Below, in pieces: positions 16,329 to 24,345 of a DNA stretch of 32,425 bases. The translations under genes were made by a program, and so were the position numbers. The notes under the pieces are model-generated. The model was not told the DNA's origin, searched no databases, and was given only the letters and a program-made list of their open reading frames with translations. Location of the stretch: the NCBI GenBank assembly GCA_004524535.1, contig SDNY01000033.1:1-32425 (forward strand), given 5' to 3'. This stretch comes from Promethearchaeota archaeon (GTDB lineage Archaea; Asgardarchaeota; Lokiarchaeia; Sigyniarchaeales; SOKP01). Numbering within the stretch: the first letter of the stretch is position 1; each line of letters starts with the position of its first letter.

Positions 16329-17398
16329 AGTTTATATCTTAAAATCGCTATCAATGATCCCAAATCGACTATTTGTTGACCTGTGGAATGCTCCGAACTT
16401 AAAATATTTACACTGCCACCCGCTTTTTCCACATTAGTAATAATTTCTTCAATTTTAAGCTTATCTTCTTTTGATGATCCTCTAATTATAACATCTGCTA
16501 AAAAAAGTTCTTTTACAGCGCCTCGTTCAGAGGCATTTAATATTTCTTCAAAACCTATAGCAATAAGATCGGCATTCGTGTTGAAAAGAGCTAAAATTTC
16601 TTCTATTTTATTAGATTCTTGTAAAATTTTAATATTCTTTTTTAATTGAGCTAATTCTTTGGACTTTAATGTTTCCAAAATAGCACTTTCTGTACCAGAA
16701 CTTGCATGAATGCTTTTAATTTTAGATATATAGTCTGGGCTTGATACTTCTTTTATATATTTGATAAATTGAGTTCTTGTATTGCCTGGACCACATACGA
16801 TTATTAGATTTACTTCTGTATTCTTAAGATTCTCTTCCAGTATTTTTCGAATATCCTCGAAAAATTCTTTTAGAGCTTTGTTTCGGTGAGATTGCTCGTA
16901 TCTTTTACCTGGTATGGTTCTTTTGACGCTCGCAATTCTGGCTTGACTATAATTTGTTATAAGCGATAAAGTTGCAAGCCCCGTCTCCATTGCTATAAAG
17001 AACATTACAAAATTATCCTCGAATTTTGAGGTTTCTTTTAACCGTTTCAATTCATTTTTTAGCCATTTTTCTTTAGAAATGGTTATTTTTTGCCCAGGTT
17101 CTATATTAAATGTGTGATACGTTCCATAACTTACAAAATCTTCAGGCCCTTCAATAATTGTCCCTTTTACTCTTAATCTATTTGAGAATTCGTGAAAAGC
17201 AATGTCTTTAACTTCTAACTTTAAAAACATTGGTTTTCTTTCGCCTTTCGATCCCTCTTTAAGGACCACTCTTCTCTGTGTTCGAGCAGCAGCTTTATCC
17301 CCTTCTGAAAGTACATTGTACAACGTCCATAAATCATTAAGATTTTCTACTTTTACTTTGATTTCTCCTAGTTTTTGATTTTCAGCTAAAATCTTCAC
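16325..17398 (-). CDS. pelA: Pelota/Dom34, mRNA surveillance and ribosome rescue factor
   Basis: Pelota is the eRF1 paralogue that enters stalled ribosomes with aEF1A/aABCE1 and splits them. The 357-residue length and features match: an N-terminal Sm-like domain with KLGEIKVKVENLNDLW and a conserved E-G-D-K region, the R-L-R-V-K-G-T-I-x-E-G-P-E-D segment, HTFNIEPGQKITI near residue 95, a central domain with a V-C-G-P-G-N-T-R strand-loop, and a C-terminal domain with SSEHSTGQQ followed by L-G-S-L-I-A-I-L-R. It lacks the GGQ peptide-release motif, as expected for Pelota. GTG start. The downstream radical SAM gene overlaps its stop. Confidence 0.95.
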   Translation of the reverse strand: MKILAENQKLGEIKVKVENLNDLWTLYNVLSEGDKAAARTQRRVVLKEGSKGERKPMFLKLEVKDIAFHEFSNRLRVKGTIIEGPEDFVSYGTYHTFNIEPGQKITISKEKWLKNELKRLKETSKFEDNFVMFFIAMETGLATLSLITNYSQARIASVKRTIPGKRYEQSHRNKALKEFFEDIRKILEENLKNTEVNLIIVCGPGNTRTQFIKYIKEVSSPDYISKIKSIHASSGTESAILETLKSKELAQLKKNIKILQESNKIEEILALFNTNADLIAIGFEEILNASERGAVKELFLADVIIRGSSKEDKLKIEEIITNVEKAGGSVNILSSEHSTGQQIVDLGSLIAILRYKL

Positions 17399-17529
17399 GT
17401 ATCTTTACTAACTCCAAAAAAAAAATATAATTATATTATAAGAGTATTAGATAGTAGAAAAATTCACACTCTACAGATCAAAGGAAAAAATAAATAAAAA
17501 AAAGATAAAGAAAATAAACCTATTTATTA

Positions 17530-17682
17530 TTATTTGTCGCCTAACGCTTCTTTTACCTTCGCAAGTTCTTCCATACGTTTCTTTTTCTCTTCCTCTCTCC
17601 TCTTCATCTCAGCTTCGTCAGGCGATGCAAGACTAACGCCTTTCTTTATAGCGTCTTTAAGTTCATCATCTAGTTGTGGCAT
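17530..17682 (-). CDS. Small charged helical protein (50 residues)
   Basis: An ATG at 17682 opens a 50-codon frame ending in TAA, with AGGTG about 10 bases upstream. The peptide starts MPQLDDELKDAIKKG and continues as one Lys/Glu-rich helix with an EMKRREEEKKKRMEELAK core. G+C is clearly higher than in the flanking gaps, and wobble positions look like coding sequence. I do not recognise a family. It lies between Pelota and the acetyltransferase gene, with its own short untranslated flanks. The remainder of the 17399-17768 gap is AT-rich promoter-like DNA. Confidence 0.65.
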   Translation of the reverse strand: MPQLDDELKDAIKKGVSLASPDEAEMKRREEEKKKRMEELAKVKEALGDK

Positions 17683-17768
17683 TTTTTCTCAACACCTTTT
17701 TGTCTAATAATTTAACTAGAAAATTAAATTTTTTATATACTCATTATAATAGAATTCATTTATAAGTT

Positions 17769-18236
17769 TTAGTTATTATTATCTTCGATTTCTTTTTCCA
17801 TTAAATAAGCGCTTTCTTTTGATTTATAATAGTTTTCTATTCTTTTGATTTTTCTGAAATTGAACTTCTCGTATAATTTAATGGCGTCGGAATTGTTAGT
17901 TTTAACATTTAGAATAATTTTTTTTATATTTTCTTCTGTTTTTTTAATTCTTTTTATCGTATATTTTAATAATAAGGAACCATAGCCTTTATTTTGATAT
18001 TTGGGATTAATCACGAAATTAATGATATTTAAATCTCCATCTTTTAGATCTTTTACAACAATTACAAATCCAACCAAAATTTTTTTAATTCCTGTTTTTT
18101 CAAGTTTATAAAACATTGTATTCTGGTGAATTAATTTTTCAAGTACTTCTTTTGAAAACGCGTCCTCCGTAAATACTTCATGTTCTAAATTACTGATTGC
18201 TGTTAAATCTTTTGGAGATACTTTCTTAATTTTCAT
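17769..18236 (-). CDS. GNAT-family N-acetyltransferase, RimI/Ard1-like
   Basis: The 155-residue product shows the GNAT acetyl-CoA site: strand INFVINPKYQ, then Q-N-K-G-Y-G-S pyrophosphate-binding loop and helix, followed by LNVKTNNSDAIKLYEKFNF, the asparagine-containing strand and tyrosine helix typical of RimI N-terminal protein acetyltransferases. I chose the ATG at 18236 because it gives a normal GNAT length. The open frame extends further upstream, but that part only shadows the radical SAM gene. The ATG overlaps the end of that gene by 11 bases, so the two are translationally coupled. The substrate is unknown. Confidence 0.85.
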   Translation of the reverse strand: MKIKKVSPKDLTAISNLEHEVFTEDAFSKEVLEKLIHQNTMFYKLEKTGIKKILVGFVIVVKDLKDGDLNIINFVINPKYQNKGYGSLLLKYTIKRIKKTEENIKKIILNVKTNNSDAIKLYEKFNFRKIKRIENYYKSKESAYLMEKEIEDNNN

Positions 18237-19371
18237 AACCGACTTCTTCTCTAAAAATTTTAACAGGTGTTTTTTCCGTAATTTCTCTATATTTATTTTG
18301 CCTAAATGGCAGAACTTCAAGAATATAACCATGTAAATTATATTCATCTAAAAATCTTATTATTTCATCCTCTATTGCGATATAATAAGGTAATTTAATT
18401 ATCCTCCCTTCGAGAGAGATTAATTTTTTAGGCACTTTTAGAACATTGATGAGAAATTCATATAATTTATCTAAGAATTGTTGTTTTCCCTCGATTTGAC
18501 CGTATAATAAGAGACCGTCATCATTAATTTCTTCATAGGGTAATCTAATATTTTTAGCTCTTCGAACATATCGATTTTTTAACTGATGATAGTCCTTAGC
18601 TCTTATTGTACAAAAATGAATTTTAATAGAGACTTTATTAGCTAATTTATTGATTAAATCAAGTGCCATTTCTTTACTGTCTTTAACTACAGCCAATGTT
18701 CCTTCTTTTAATTGAAATCCGTGTTCTTTTAATGATTGACTATTCGGAAAACAAAATTCAAACTCGTTCAAATTAATAAATTCTGCACCTATCGTATCTA
18801 GATAAATGATAAATTTTTCAAGATTCTTCACATATTCATTGTTTGGAATAATAGGGACCTCTGCTCCAACTGACATGCCTTTATTGAGTGCTTTTTTAAT
18901 AATTTCCCAATTATTCTTGGAAGGATGAAACCTTATTTCATTTAATCCATATTTGGCGAGTTTATTAGCTATAACTTCATTAAAATTAATACCATTTGTA
19001 TAGAGATGTATATGGAACCTATTACCTTTTATCTCCCTAATATATTTAATGTAATCATAAGTTTTATCAAGATTAGACTTTATTAAGGGCTCTCCTCCAG
19101 TGATACTGATCCCCTTCGCATTAATCTTATCAATTTCTTCTAGTAATTCTTTTTTTGATGTTATTTCTATTTCATCAACAAAAGTTATATCTTTACCTCT
19201 TTTTTCTACAGAAATCGGACAGTACCAAGAGCAGTGGTCTGGTTTTTGACAGATACCATTTAGAAATAAAACGGCTTTAGCTCCTTGCAAGCAATATTTA
19301 CAGCCTTTAGGAATGCCTCTTCTCTTGATATAATAAGTATCTCCTTTTGATATGACTATTTTTGATTTCAT
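18226..19371 (-). CDS. Radical SAM protein with atypical cysteine spacing (COG2108-like)
   Basis: The N-terminus has C24 and C27, then C41, C47 and C51 (spacing CX5CX3C), followed by the SAM-binding SITGGEPL motif (89-96) and the HLYTNG strand (about 125-130). The cysteine pattern is not the usual CX3CX2C. It resembles an archaeal group of uncharacterised radical SAM proteins, probably COG2108, in which extra cysteines may hold zinc or a second cluster. A C-terminal region of about 110 residues follows the barrel. Its ATG overlaps the nucleotidyltransferase stop (TAATG), and its end overlaps the acetyltransferase start, so the three are a coupled unit. Substrate unknown. Confidence 0.8.
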   Translation of the reverse strand: MKSKIVISKGDTYYIKRRGIPKGCKYCLQGAKAVLFLNGICQKPDHCSWYCPISVEKRGKDITFVDEIEITSKKELLEEIDKINAKGISITGGEPLIKSNLDKTYDYIKYIREIKGNRFHIHLYTNGINFNEVIANKLAKYGLNEIRFHPSKNNWEIIKKALNKGMSVGAEVPIIPNNEYVKNLEKFIIYLDTIGAEFINLNEFEFCFPNSQSLKEHGFQLKEGTLAVVKDSKEMALDLINKLANKVSIKIHFCTIRAKDYHQLKNRYVRRAKNIRLPYEEINDDGLLLYGQIEGKQQFLDKLYEFLINVLKVPKKLISLEGRIIKLPYYIAIEDEIIRFLDEYNLHGYILEVLPFRQNKYREITEKTPVKIFREEVGYEN

Positions 19372-20078
19372 TATCTCTTATATAACTTTTTTCTCACAAT
19401 TGATTTTTTATTTGCTAACTTTTTTAAAACATCTTCAGTAGATTCGCCCATTTCGATTGATCTTTTTAGAAATACGCCTGTTCTACCATATTTTTCTCGT
19501 CTTAAAAGGACTTTAATTCTTTCATTTATAATATTAAGACTTATTCCAACTTCCTTCGCCACAGTAGATTCATTCCCTATTATTGATACTTCTTCATGAC
19601 CTTTTATATTAGGTCTAATAAGTACCAATCGTTTATCGATTCCTGGTACTCTAATCTCAGATTTTAATTGACTTAAGTTGATTTTTCCTCCAAAATCATA
19701 AAATTCAACAGTTTTTTTTTCCAACTTGGATAAGGGTACGGTAATACATTCTAATTCACTTAAATAAATGTAAAGTTTTAACGAATCTAGTGGTGTTGCC
19801 ATTAAAATTTCTCTAAAATAGTTTTTAAAGCCATTTTTCCCTAATATAAATTCAATTTGATAGGAAGGAATTTGATCAGTAAATACAATATCAATATCAC
19901 TATCTTGATGTACATTTCCCCGAGCAATGCTTCCATATATATAGGGATTTAAACCTTCCTTAGCGAACATTTCTAATAAATTTATTGCTCTGTCTCTCTT
20001 AGAGTTTAGAATTTGCCAATCTCTCTCAGAATATACAACAGATATCTCGTGGTCTCTTAGGATTTTTTCTTTTGACAT
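19371..20078 (-). CDS. Pol beta-type nucleotidyltransferase with C-terminal helix-turn-helix
   Basis: The minimal nucleotidyltransferase signature is clear: Y-G-S-I-A-R-G (48-54) and D-S-D-I-D-I (59-64), where D61 and D63 would bind the metal ions. The C-terminal part contains a helix-turn-helix-like stretch (ESTVAKEVGISLNIINERIK, about 169-188). This combination is found in archaeal proteins annotated as predicted nucleotidyltransferases (COG2413-like), whose targets are unknown. It is not long enough for a CCA-adding enzyme. ATG start; it begins 3 bases after the upstream gene and its stop overlaps the radical SAM start. Confidence 0.82.
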   Translation of the reverse strand: MSKEKILRDHEISVVYSERDWQILNSKRDRAINLLEMFAKEGLNPYIYGSIARGNVHQDSDIDIVFTDQIPSYQIEFILGKNGFKNYFREILMATPLDSLKLYIYLSELECITVPLSKLEKKTVEFYDFGGKINLSQLKSEIRVPGIDKRLVLIRPNIKGHEEVSIIGNESTVAKEVGISLNIINERIKVLLRREKYGRTGVFLKRSIEMGESTEDVLKKLANKKSIVRKKLYKR

Positions 20079-20081
20079 ATA

Positions 20082-20924
20082 TTAAGGTAAAATTTGGGAT
20101 TTCAATGATATTTTTTCAATTAGATTAACAATTATTCCTAAAAGGATTGTCTCATAATGTTTAAACGATTTTCTTGCTTTTTCTAAGGTAAGAAATCTTA
20201 AATGATTATTATTTTCTAAAGGAACAATCTTTAGAAATCTTTTTAAATTCTTATTTTTCATAATCAAAATCGATTTTTTGCTGAAAATTACGCAAATGGA
20301 TGATTCTAAATTAGTTTGGTTTAATTTATCATAAATACTCGCAATATTGATGTTATTAATTTTCGGATTAATTAAAATCATTCCAAAATTTTTAGTATCA
20401 GATAATATGGAGTTAAAAAAAATTTCAGATTCTAAATAATTTATTAAAATATAATTTGAATTCAATATTGACTTGTTTTGTTTAAAAAGATTTAAAAATG
20501 TAGAGATAATTGATCTAATCTCTTCTTGGATTGAATTTTCTAAACTATTATATTTCTGATATGCCTTAATTTTAAGATTTAAAATAATTACATTAAATCC
20601 ATAACTACTTAAGCCCTCAGTTAAAGTATATAATAATTTCTTCTTTTTGTTTGTTCTAATAATAATAATTATAGGTTTTGATGCTTCAATACCTTTAAAC
20701 GATATATTTCTAATAAAACTCCAATTTCTAACAGTAATATGTTTACTTTTAAGATTAACATCTAATTTATTAGGAGTAAAGATCTCTAATGACTCGTTTG
20801 AAAGAGAGGATCTCCATCTAGATCTTTCTTTAAAGATTTTAACACATATTAAAGCTAATAGTAATATAATAATTATAATTGAGTCTATGAATATCCAGTC
20901 TAGATGAAAAATATCAGTAGTCAT
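20082..20924 (-). CDS. Membrane-anchored protein resembling a degenerate alpha/beta hydrolase
   Basis: One strongly hydrophobic N-terminal helix (about 10-29) is followed by basic residues, so it is probably a signal anchor with the rest in the cytoplasm. The soluble part begins with a strand, KPIIIIIRTNKKKK, then a helix and GLSSYGFNVIILNLK, the strand-helix-strand start of alpha/beta hydrolases. The expected nucleophile elbow (GxSxG) is absent; NYILINYLESEIFF is in its place, so activity is unlikely. The gene is 18 bases downstream of cutA and 3 bases upstream of the nucleotidyltransferase. Function unknown. Confidence 0.55.
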   Translation of the reverse strand: MTTDIFHLDWIFIDSIIIIILLLALICVKIFKERSRWRSSLSNESLEIFTPNKLDVNLKSKHITVRNWSFIRNISFKGIEASKPIIIIIRTNKKKKLLYTLTEGLSSYGFNVIILNLKIKAYQKYNSLENSIQEEIRSIISTFLNLFKQNKSILNSNYILINYLESEIFFNSILSDTKNFGMILINPKINNINIASIYDKLNQTNLESSICVIFSKKSILIMKNKNLKRFLKIVPLENNNHLRFLTLEKARKSFKHYETILLGIIVNLIEKISLKSQILP

Positions 20925-20942
20925 TATTGAAAAAAAAAATAT

Positions 20943-21260
20943 TTAATTATTTACTACATCATCAATCCAGTTTAAGTAATTTTTGGAGCCTTTTTCAATC
21001 TTAAAAGCAATTATTTCTGGAGTCTCATAACTATGAATTTCTTGAATCTTTTGAATTAAAGCATCACTTTTTTCTTCTGTCGTCTTTATTAATAAAATAT
21101 ATTCATTATCTTCCTCTATTTTACCTTTCCATTCGTAAATAGATATGACATTTTGAATTATATTTACGCATGCAGCAAGTTTATTTTCAATTAGAATTTT
21201 GGCAATTTTCTTCCCATCTTCTAATTTATTAACGGTTACTATAAATATATAATACATCAT
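20943..21260 (-). CDS. cutA: CutA1-type divalent-cation tolerance protein
   Basis: The length (105 residues) and conserved signature are those of CutA1: F-I-V-T-V near the start, L-I-E-N-K-L-A-A-C-V-N-I (about 24-35), Y-E-W-K-G-K-I-E-E (42-50), Y-I-L-L-I-K-T, H-S-Y-E-T-P-E-I-I-A-F, and Y-L-N-W-I near the C-terminus. CutA1 forms very stable PII-like trimers that bind copper and other metals; its cellular role is unclear. It is the first gene of a five-gene minus-strand run. Two adjacent ATG codons can serve as start. Confidence 0.93.
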   Translation of the reverse strand: MMYYIFIVTVNKLEDGKKIAKILIENKLAACVNIIQNVISIYEWKGKIEEDNEYILLIKTTEEKSDALIQKIQEIHSYETPEIIAFKIEKGSKNYLNWIDDVVNN

Positions 21261-21482
21261 GTTGTCTCAATTTCTTATTTTTCTTTTTTAAAATAATATT
21301 TAACATAATTTCAATTTTTTTCAGCTTTAAATAATATTTAATTCAGATGACAAATTCACTATATAAAATAAAATTTGATTAGTATTATTATTTAAAAAAG
21401 AAATTAATAAATAATAATTTCAATATTAATAATAAAATTGAATTTGAAATAATTTGAAAAAATTTATTTAATTAGGAGGCTG

Positions 21483-21687
21483 ATGAAAAACGCTTCATAA
21501 TGTTTATCTTATCCACCAGTTGACCGGAATCTGTCTTTTACACCGTAAGTATGGAAGTATTGAGTTTAATCAAGACTTAGTTTCCGGATTTTTGACGGCA
21601 TTAAAAGATTTCAGTGTTGAGTTTTCTAAAGGTAGTGGAGAACTCAAAGTTATAGGTTATAGATAAGTTCTATCTATAAGTAAAGAT
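21483..21687 (+). pseudogene. 5' part of longin-like gene, separated from the rest by stop and one-base shift
   Basis: An AGGAGG (21474-21479) precedes ATG at 21483, which terminates after five codons. If one A of the run 21486-21490 is removed, the frame reads M-K-T-L-H-N-V-Y-L-I-H-Q-L-T-G-I-C-L-L-H-R-K-Y-G and continues with SIEFNQDLVSGFLTALKDFS to a TAA at 21664, in the same frame as the ORF beginning at 21688. That peptide is the typical start of archaeal longin/roadblock-like proteins. The two pieces therefore look like one gene damaged twice, or hit by consensus errors. Confidence 0.6.
21657..21679. repeat. Perfect hairpin containing the in-frame TAA
   Basis: TTATAGATA and TATCTATAA form a perfect 9-base stem around the loop AGTTC. 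The in-frame TAA at 21664-21666 spans the stem-loop junction. It lies between the two parts of the longin-like reading frame. Confidence 0.75.
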
Positions 21688-22245
21688 ATGCAAATCTTTT
21701 ATTTAATGCTCGTCTTTAAGGAAGGTGTTCTAATAACTGCGGCTGCGGATAAAAACGACGATAGTAAAATAACTCATAGAGCTTTAAGCGATATCATCGA
21801 TAAGTTTGTTGGATTATATGGAGATCAGATTCAAACTTGGTCTGGCGACGTTCGCATCTTTAAAGATTTCGCTGATGTGATAGATAATGTCTTGGACAAG
21901 GGCAAAGTTGCAGAAATTCAATTGAAAATTCCAATTCTTAAAATATATAAAAAGGATTTTCTCAAATCTCAAGCAAAAATAGCGAAAAAAGGATTAATGC
22001 TATCGGAGGACGATTTAAGAAAAGCAGAAGATAAAAAGCCTGAATGGACAGAGAAAAGGCTTCCAAAGCAGGTTATAACTCAAGGATTTTTGGATAAAAA
22101 GCAATATGAAATTGCACATTTAGCAGATGGCTTTCACACTATAGCAGAAATTGCCGAAGAAGCTGGTACACCACAATCAGAAGTACAATCAATTATCGAT
22201 AGTTTAGATAAACTAGGTTTATTAAAATTTATTGAAATAGCTTAG
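21688..22245 (+). CDS. Longin-like domain protein with C-terminal winged helix (intact 3' part)
   Basis: The first 60 residues (MLVFKEGVLITAAADKNDD, then a helix with IIDKFVGLYGDQIQTWSGD) match the second half of a longin/roadblock-like fold; the first half is encoded just upstream in the same frame but behind a TAA. After a charged linker, the C-terminal 65 residues form a winged helix (QYEIAHLADGFHTIAEIAEE, then PQSEVQSIIDSLDKLGLLKF). In Asgard archaea longin domains accompany small GTPases and trafficking-like proteins, so a GTPase partner is a reasonable inference. The ATG at 21688 has no ribosome binding site, which supports the view that real translation began at 21483. Confidence 0.7.
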   Translation: MQIFYLMLVFKEGVLITAAADKNDDSKITHRALSDIIDKFVGLYGDQIQTWSGDVRIFKDFADVIDNVLDKGKVAEIQLKIPILKIYKKDFLKSQAKIAKKGLMLSEDDLRKAEDKKPEWTEKRLPKQVITQGFLDKKQYEIAHLADGFHTIAEIAEEAGTPQSEVQSIIDSLDKLGLLKFIEIA

Positions 22246-22345
22246 AAATATGTTAAATAAATTTTTTTAAGAAATTATCCCCTAATCTCTTTTTTTAATA
22301 TACAATTAAATTTTTGAAATTTAATTAATTAATTTAATCTATAAA

Positions 22346-23818
22346 ATGAATGTAAATAAAATTGAAGAAAACATCTACGAAATTACTCCTAAGGCCTTAA
22401 TGGTTCGATTGCAGGGTAAAATTGAAAGATTTCAAATGAACGTACCTGTACGTATTTATGCTAATGAGTATATTTTAGAAAGAATAAAGCAAGATAGGAC
22501 CTTAGATCAGATAAGTAATGTCGCATGCTTACCAGGAATAAGAAAACATGCGATAGCTCTCTCAGATGCCCATCAAGGTTATGGATTTTGTATTGGTGGA
22601 GTTGCTGGGACAGATGCTGAAACAGGTATGATTTCTCCGGGAGGAGTTGGTTACGATATAAATTGCGGAGTAAGACTTATTCGAACGTCATTAGAAGAAA
22701 AAGATGTTAAAAAAATCATGCCTAATTTATTAGACTCAATTTTTAGAAATATACCTTCTGGATTAGGTTCAAAGGGTAAACTAAATATAAGTTATTCCGA
22801 TTTGGATGATGTTTTAAATAATGGACTGAATTGGGCTTTAGATAAAGGATATGCACTCGAAAATGATCTTAAACATTGTGAAGAAAATGGTTTTTTAATG
22901 GATGCCAATGCTGATATAATATCACAGAAAGCAAAACAAAGGGCAATTAAACAACTTGGTTCTTTAGGTAGTGGAAATCATTTTATTGAAATACAACGAG
23001 TTGACGAGATTTACAACGAAAATATCGCAAAAAAACTTGGTATAATTAAAAAAAACCAAATTGCAGTTATGGTTCATACGGGTAGTAGAGCTTTGGGTCA
23101 TCAAGTTTGTACTGATTCTTTGAGAAACATTGAAAAAGCAATGAAAAATTATCAGATCAGAGTTCCTGATAGAGAACTCGCTTGTGTCCCTGCCAACACT
23201 CCTGAAGCTCAAAATTATTTGAGTCAAATGGCATCTGCTGCAAACTTTGGATTTTGTAACAGACAATTGATTACTCATTGGCTAAGAGAATCGTTTCAAA
23301 ATGTATTTAAAGAAGATCTTGACGCTCTAGATTTAAATTTAATTTATGGAGTTTGCCACAATATCTTAAAAATAGAAGAACATGAAGTTAATGGTGAAAA
23401 AATGATGTTGAATATTCATCGCAAAGGGGCGACTAGAGCGTTCCCTCCAGGTCATCCAGAATTACCTCAAGATTACAAAGAGATTGGACAACCTGCATTA
23501 ATACCTGGGACTATGGGTTCGGCTTCATATTTATGCGTTGGAAAACCAAAAGCAATGGAGCTTTCTTTTGGCTCTACAGCTCACGGTTCAGGCAGAGTGA
23601 TGTCTCGATCAAAAGCTAAGAGAAGTTATTGGGGAAACCAAATAAAAGAAGAATTGAGTAAAAAGGGAATCCTTGTAAAAGCAGCTTCAATTCAAGTTAT
23701 TGCCGAAGAGGCTCCAGGTGCTTATAAAGACATAGATCAAGTCGTTAATGTAAGTCATGAACTTGATATAGTTGAAAAAGTCGTTAGGTTTGTCCCAATT
23801 GGTGTAGTAAAGGGATAA
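22346..23818 (+). CDS. rtcB: RNA-splicing ligase RtcB
   Basis: RtcB joins 2',3'-cyclic phosphate and 5'-OH RNA ends using GTP and manganese, sealing tRNA halves after intron removal. The protein is a normal 490 residues without intein. Metal ligands are present: DINCGVR (C107), GSGNHF (H212), HTGSRALG (H244), and VCHNI (H338). The guanylylated histidine is H413 in STAHGSGR. The C-terminal block IQVIAEEAPGAYKDIDQVV is also standard. ATG start. Archease, its activator, lies convergently 5 bases downstream. Confidence 0.97.
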   Translation: MNVNKIEENIYEITPKALMVRLQGKIERFQMNVPVRIYANEYILERIKQDRTLDQISNVACLPGIRKHAIALSDAHQGYGFCIGGVAGTDAETGMISPGGVGYDINCGVRLIRTSLEEKDVKKIMPNLLDSIFRNIPSGLGSKGKLNISYSDLDDVLNNGLNWALDKGYALENDLKHCEENGFLMDANADIISQKAKQRAIKQLGSLGSGNHFIEIQRVDEIYNENIAKKLGIIKKNQIAVMVHTGSRALGHQVCTDSLRNIEKAMKNYQIRVPDRELACVPANTPEAQNYLSQMASAANFGFCNRQLITHWLRESFQNVFKEDLDALDLNLIYGVCHNILKIEEHEVNGEKMMLNIHRKGATRAFPPGHPELPQDYKEIGQPALIPGTMGSASYLCVGKPKAMELSFGSTAHGSGRVMSRSKAKRSYWGNQIKEELSKKGILVKAASIQVIAEEAPGAYKDIDQVVNVSHELDIVEKVVRFVPIGVVKG

Positions 23819-23823
23819 CACAA

Positions 23824-24255
23824 TTATATGTCAAAAACAATTTTAATTTTTACTCCTTCTGTGCTCTCCTCTATATTAATAAAAGAATATGTAATTGCCT
23901 TAACTTCGGTCCCAACCTCATGCTTATTTTTATCAAACTCTTCGCCTCTTACAATTGCCTCTAATTCGTATTCGTTATTAATTTTATTAATACTTTCAAT
24001 ATTAATTTCGTTAAATACTAATCCTTCCACGTCAAAAATAAAAAGAAATTCTGAAAGAAAATCAAATAATAAAGCTTCTTTATCTTCAGCTTTAATTTTT
24101 AGACTTTTTTCAACTGTATGGGAAATTTTCTCCAAATTAGAAGTAATAACTGTCATTAAACTCAGAGCACATTGAGAAAACGCTTCTTCTAAGGTTCTAC
24201 CCCAGCTTAGGCTTTGAATGTCTGCGGTGTGATCAAGATATCTAAATCCTTTCAA
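23824..24255 (-). CDS. Archease, RtcB activator
   Basis: The family signature YLDHTADI is at residues 6-13, where D8, H9 and D12 match metal-binding positions. A conserved L-L-F-D-F-L-S-E-F-L-F segment (about 62-72) and the acidic C-terminus (VFDI, with D142 as probable ligand) are also present. Archease speeds RtcB guanylylation and multiple turnover. At 143 residues it has the usual length. The start is TTG. It faces RtcB tail to tail with a 5-base gap, so the two are physically linked but separately transcribed. Confidence 0.94.
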   Translation of the reverse strand: MKGFRYLDHTADIQSLSWGRTLEEAFSQCALSLMTVITSNLEKISHTVEKSLKIKAEDKEALLFDFLSEFLFIFDVEGLVFNEINIESINKINNEYELEAIVRGEEFDKNKHEVGTEVKAITYSFINIEESTEGVKIKIVFDI

Positions 24256-24345
24256 CTTGATTTATTTAAAAATAGCGTTCCTTTAAACGTTTGCATTTTA
24301 ACAAATTTTCTTAGGAGTTTATAACACTAACATATTAATTTTTGT

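Noticed and set aside
18237-18347. N-terminal extension of the acetyltransferase to the ATG at 18347.
   Set aside because: These 37 codons overlap the end of the radical SAM gene in another frame and are not GNAT-like; the ATG at 18236 gives a normal domain.
21500-21523. ATG at 21500 giving MFILSTS before a TGA, considered as start of the longin-like gene with a +2 shift.
   Set aside because: The frame starting from 21487 already reads through a convincing strand (NVYLIHQLTGICLLHRKYG) without any shift, so the better explanation is one extra A at 21486-21490.
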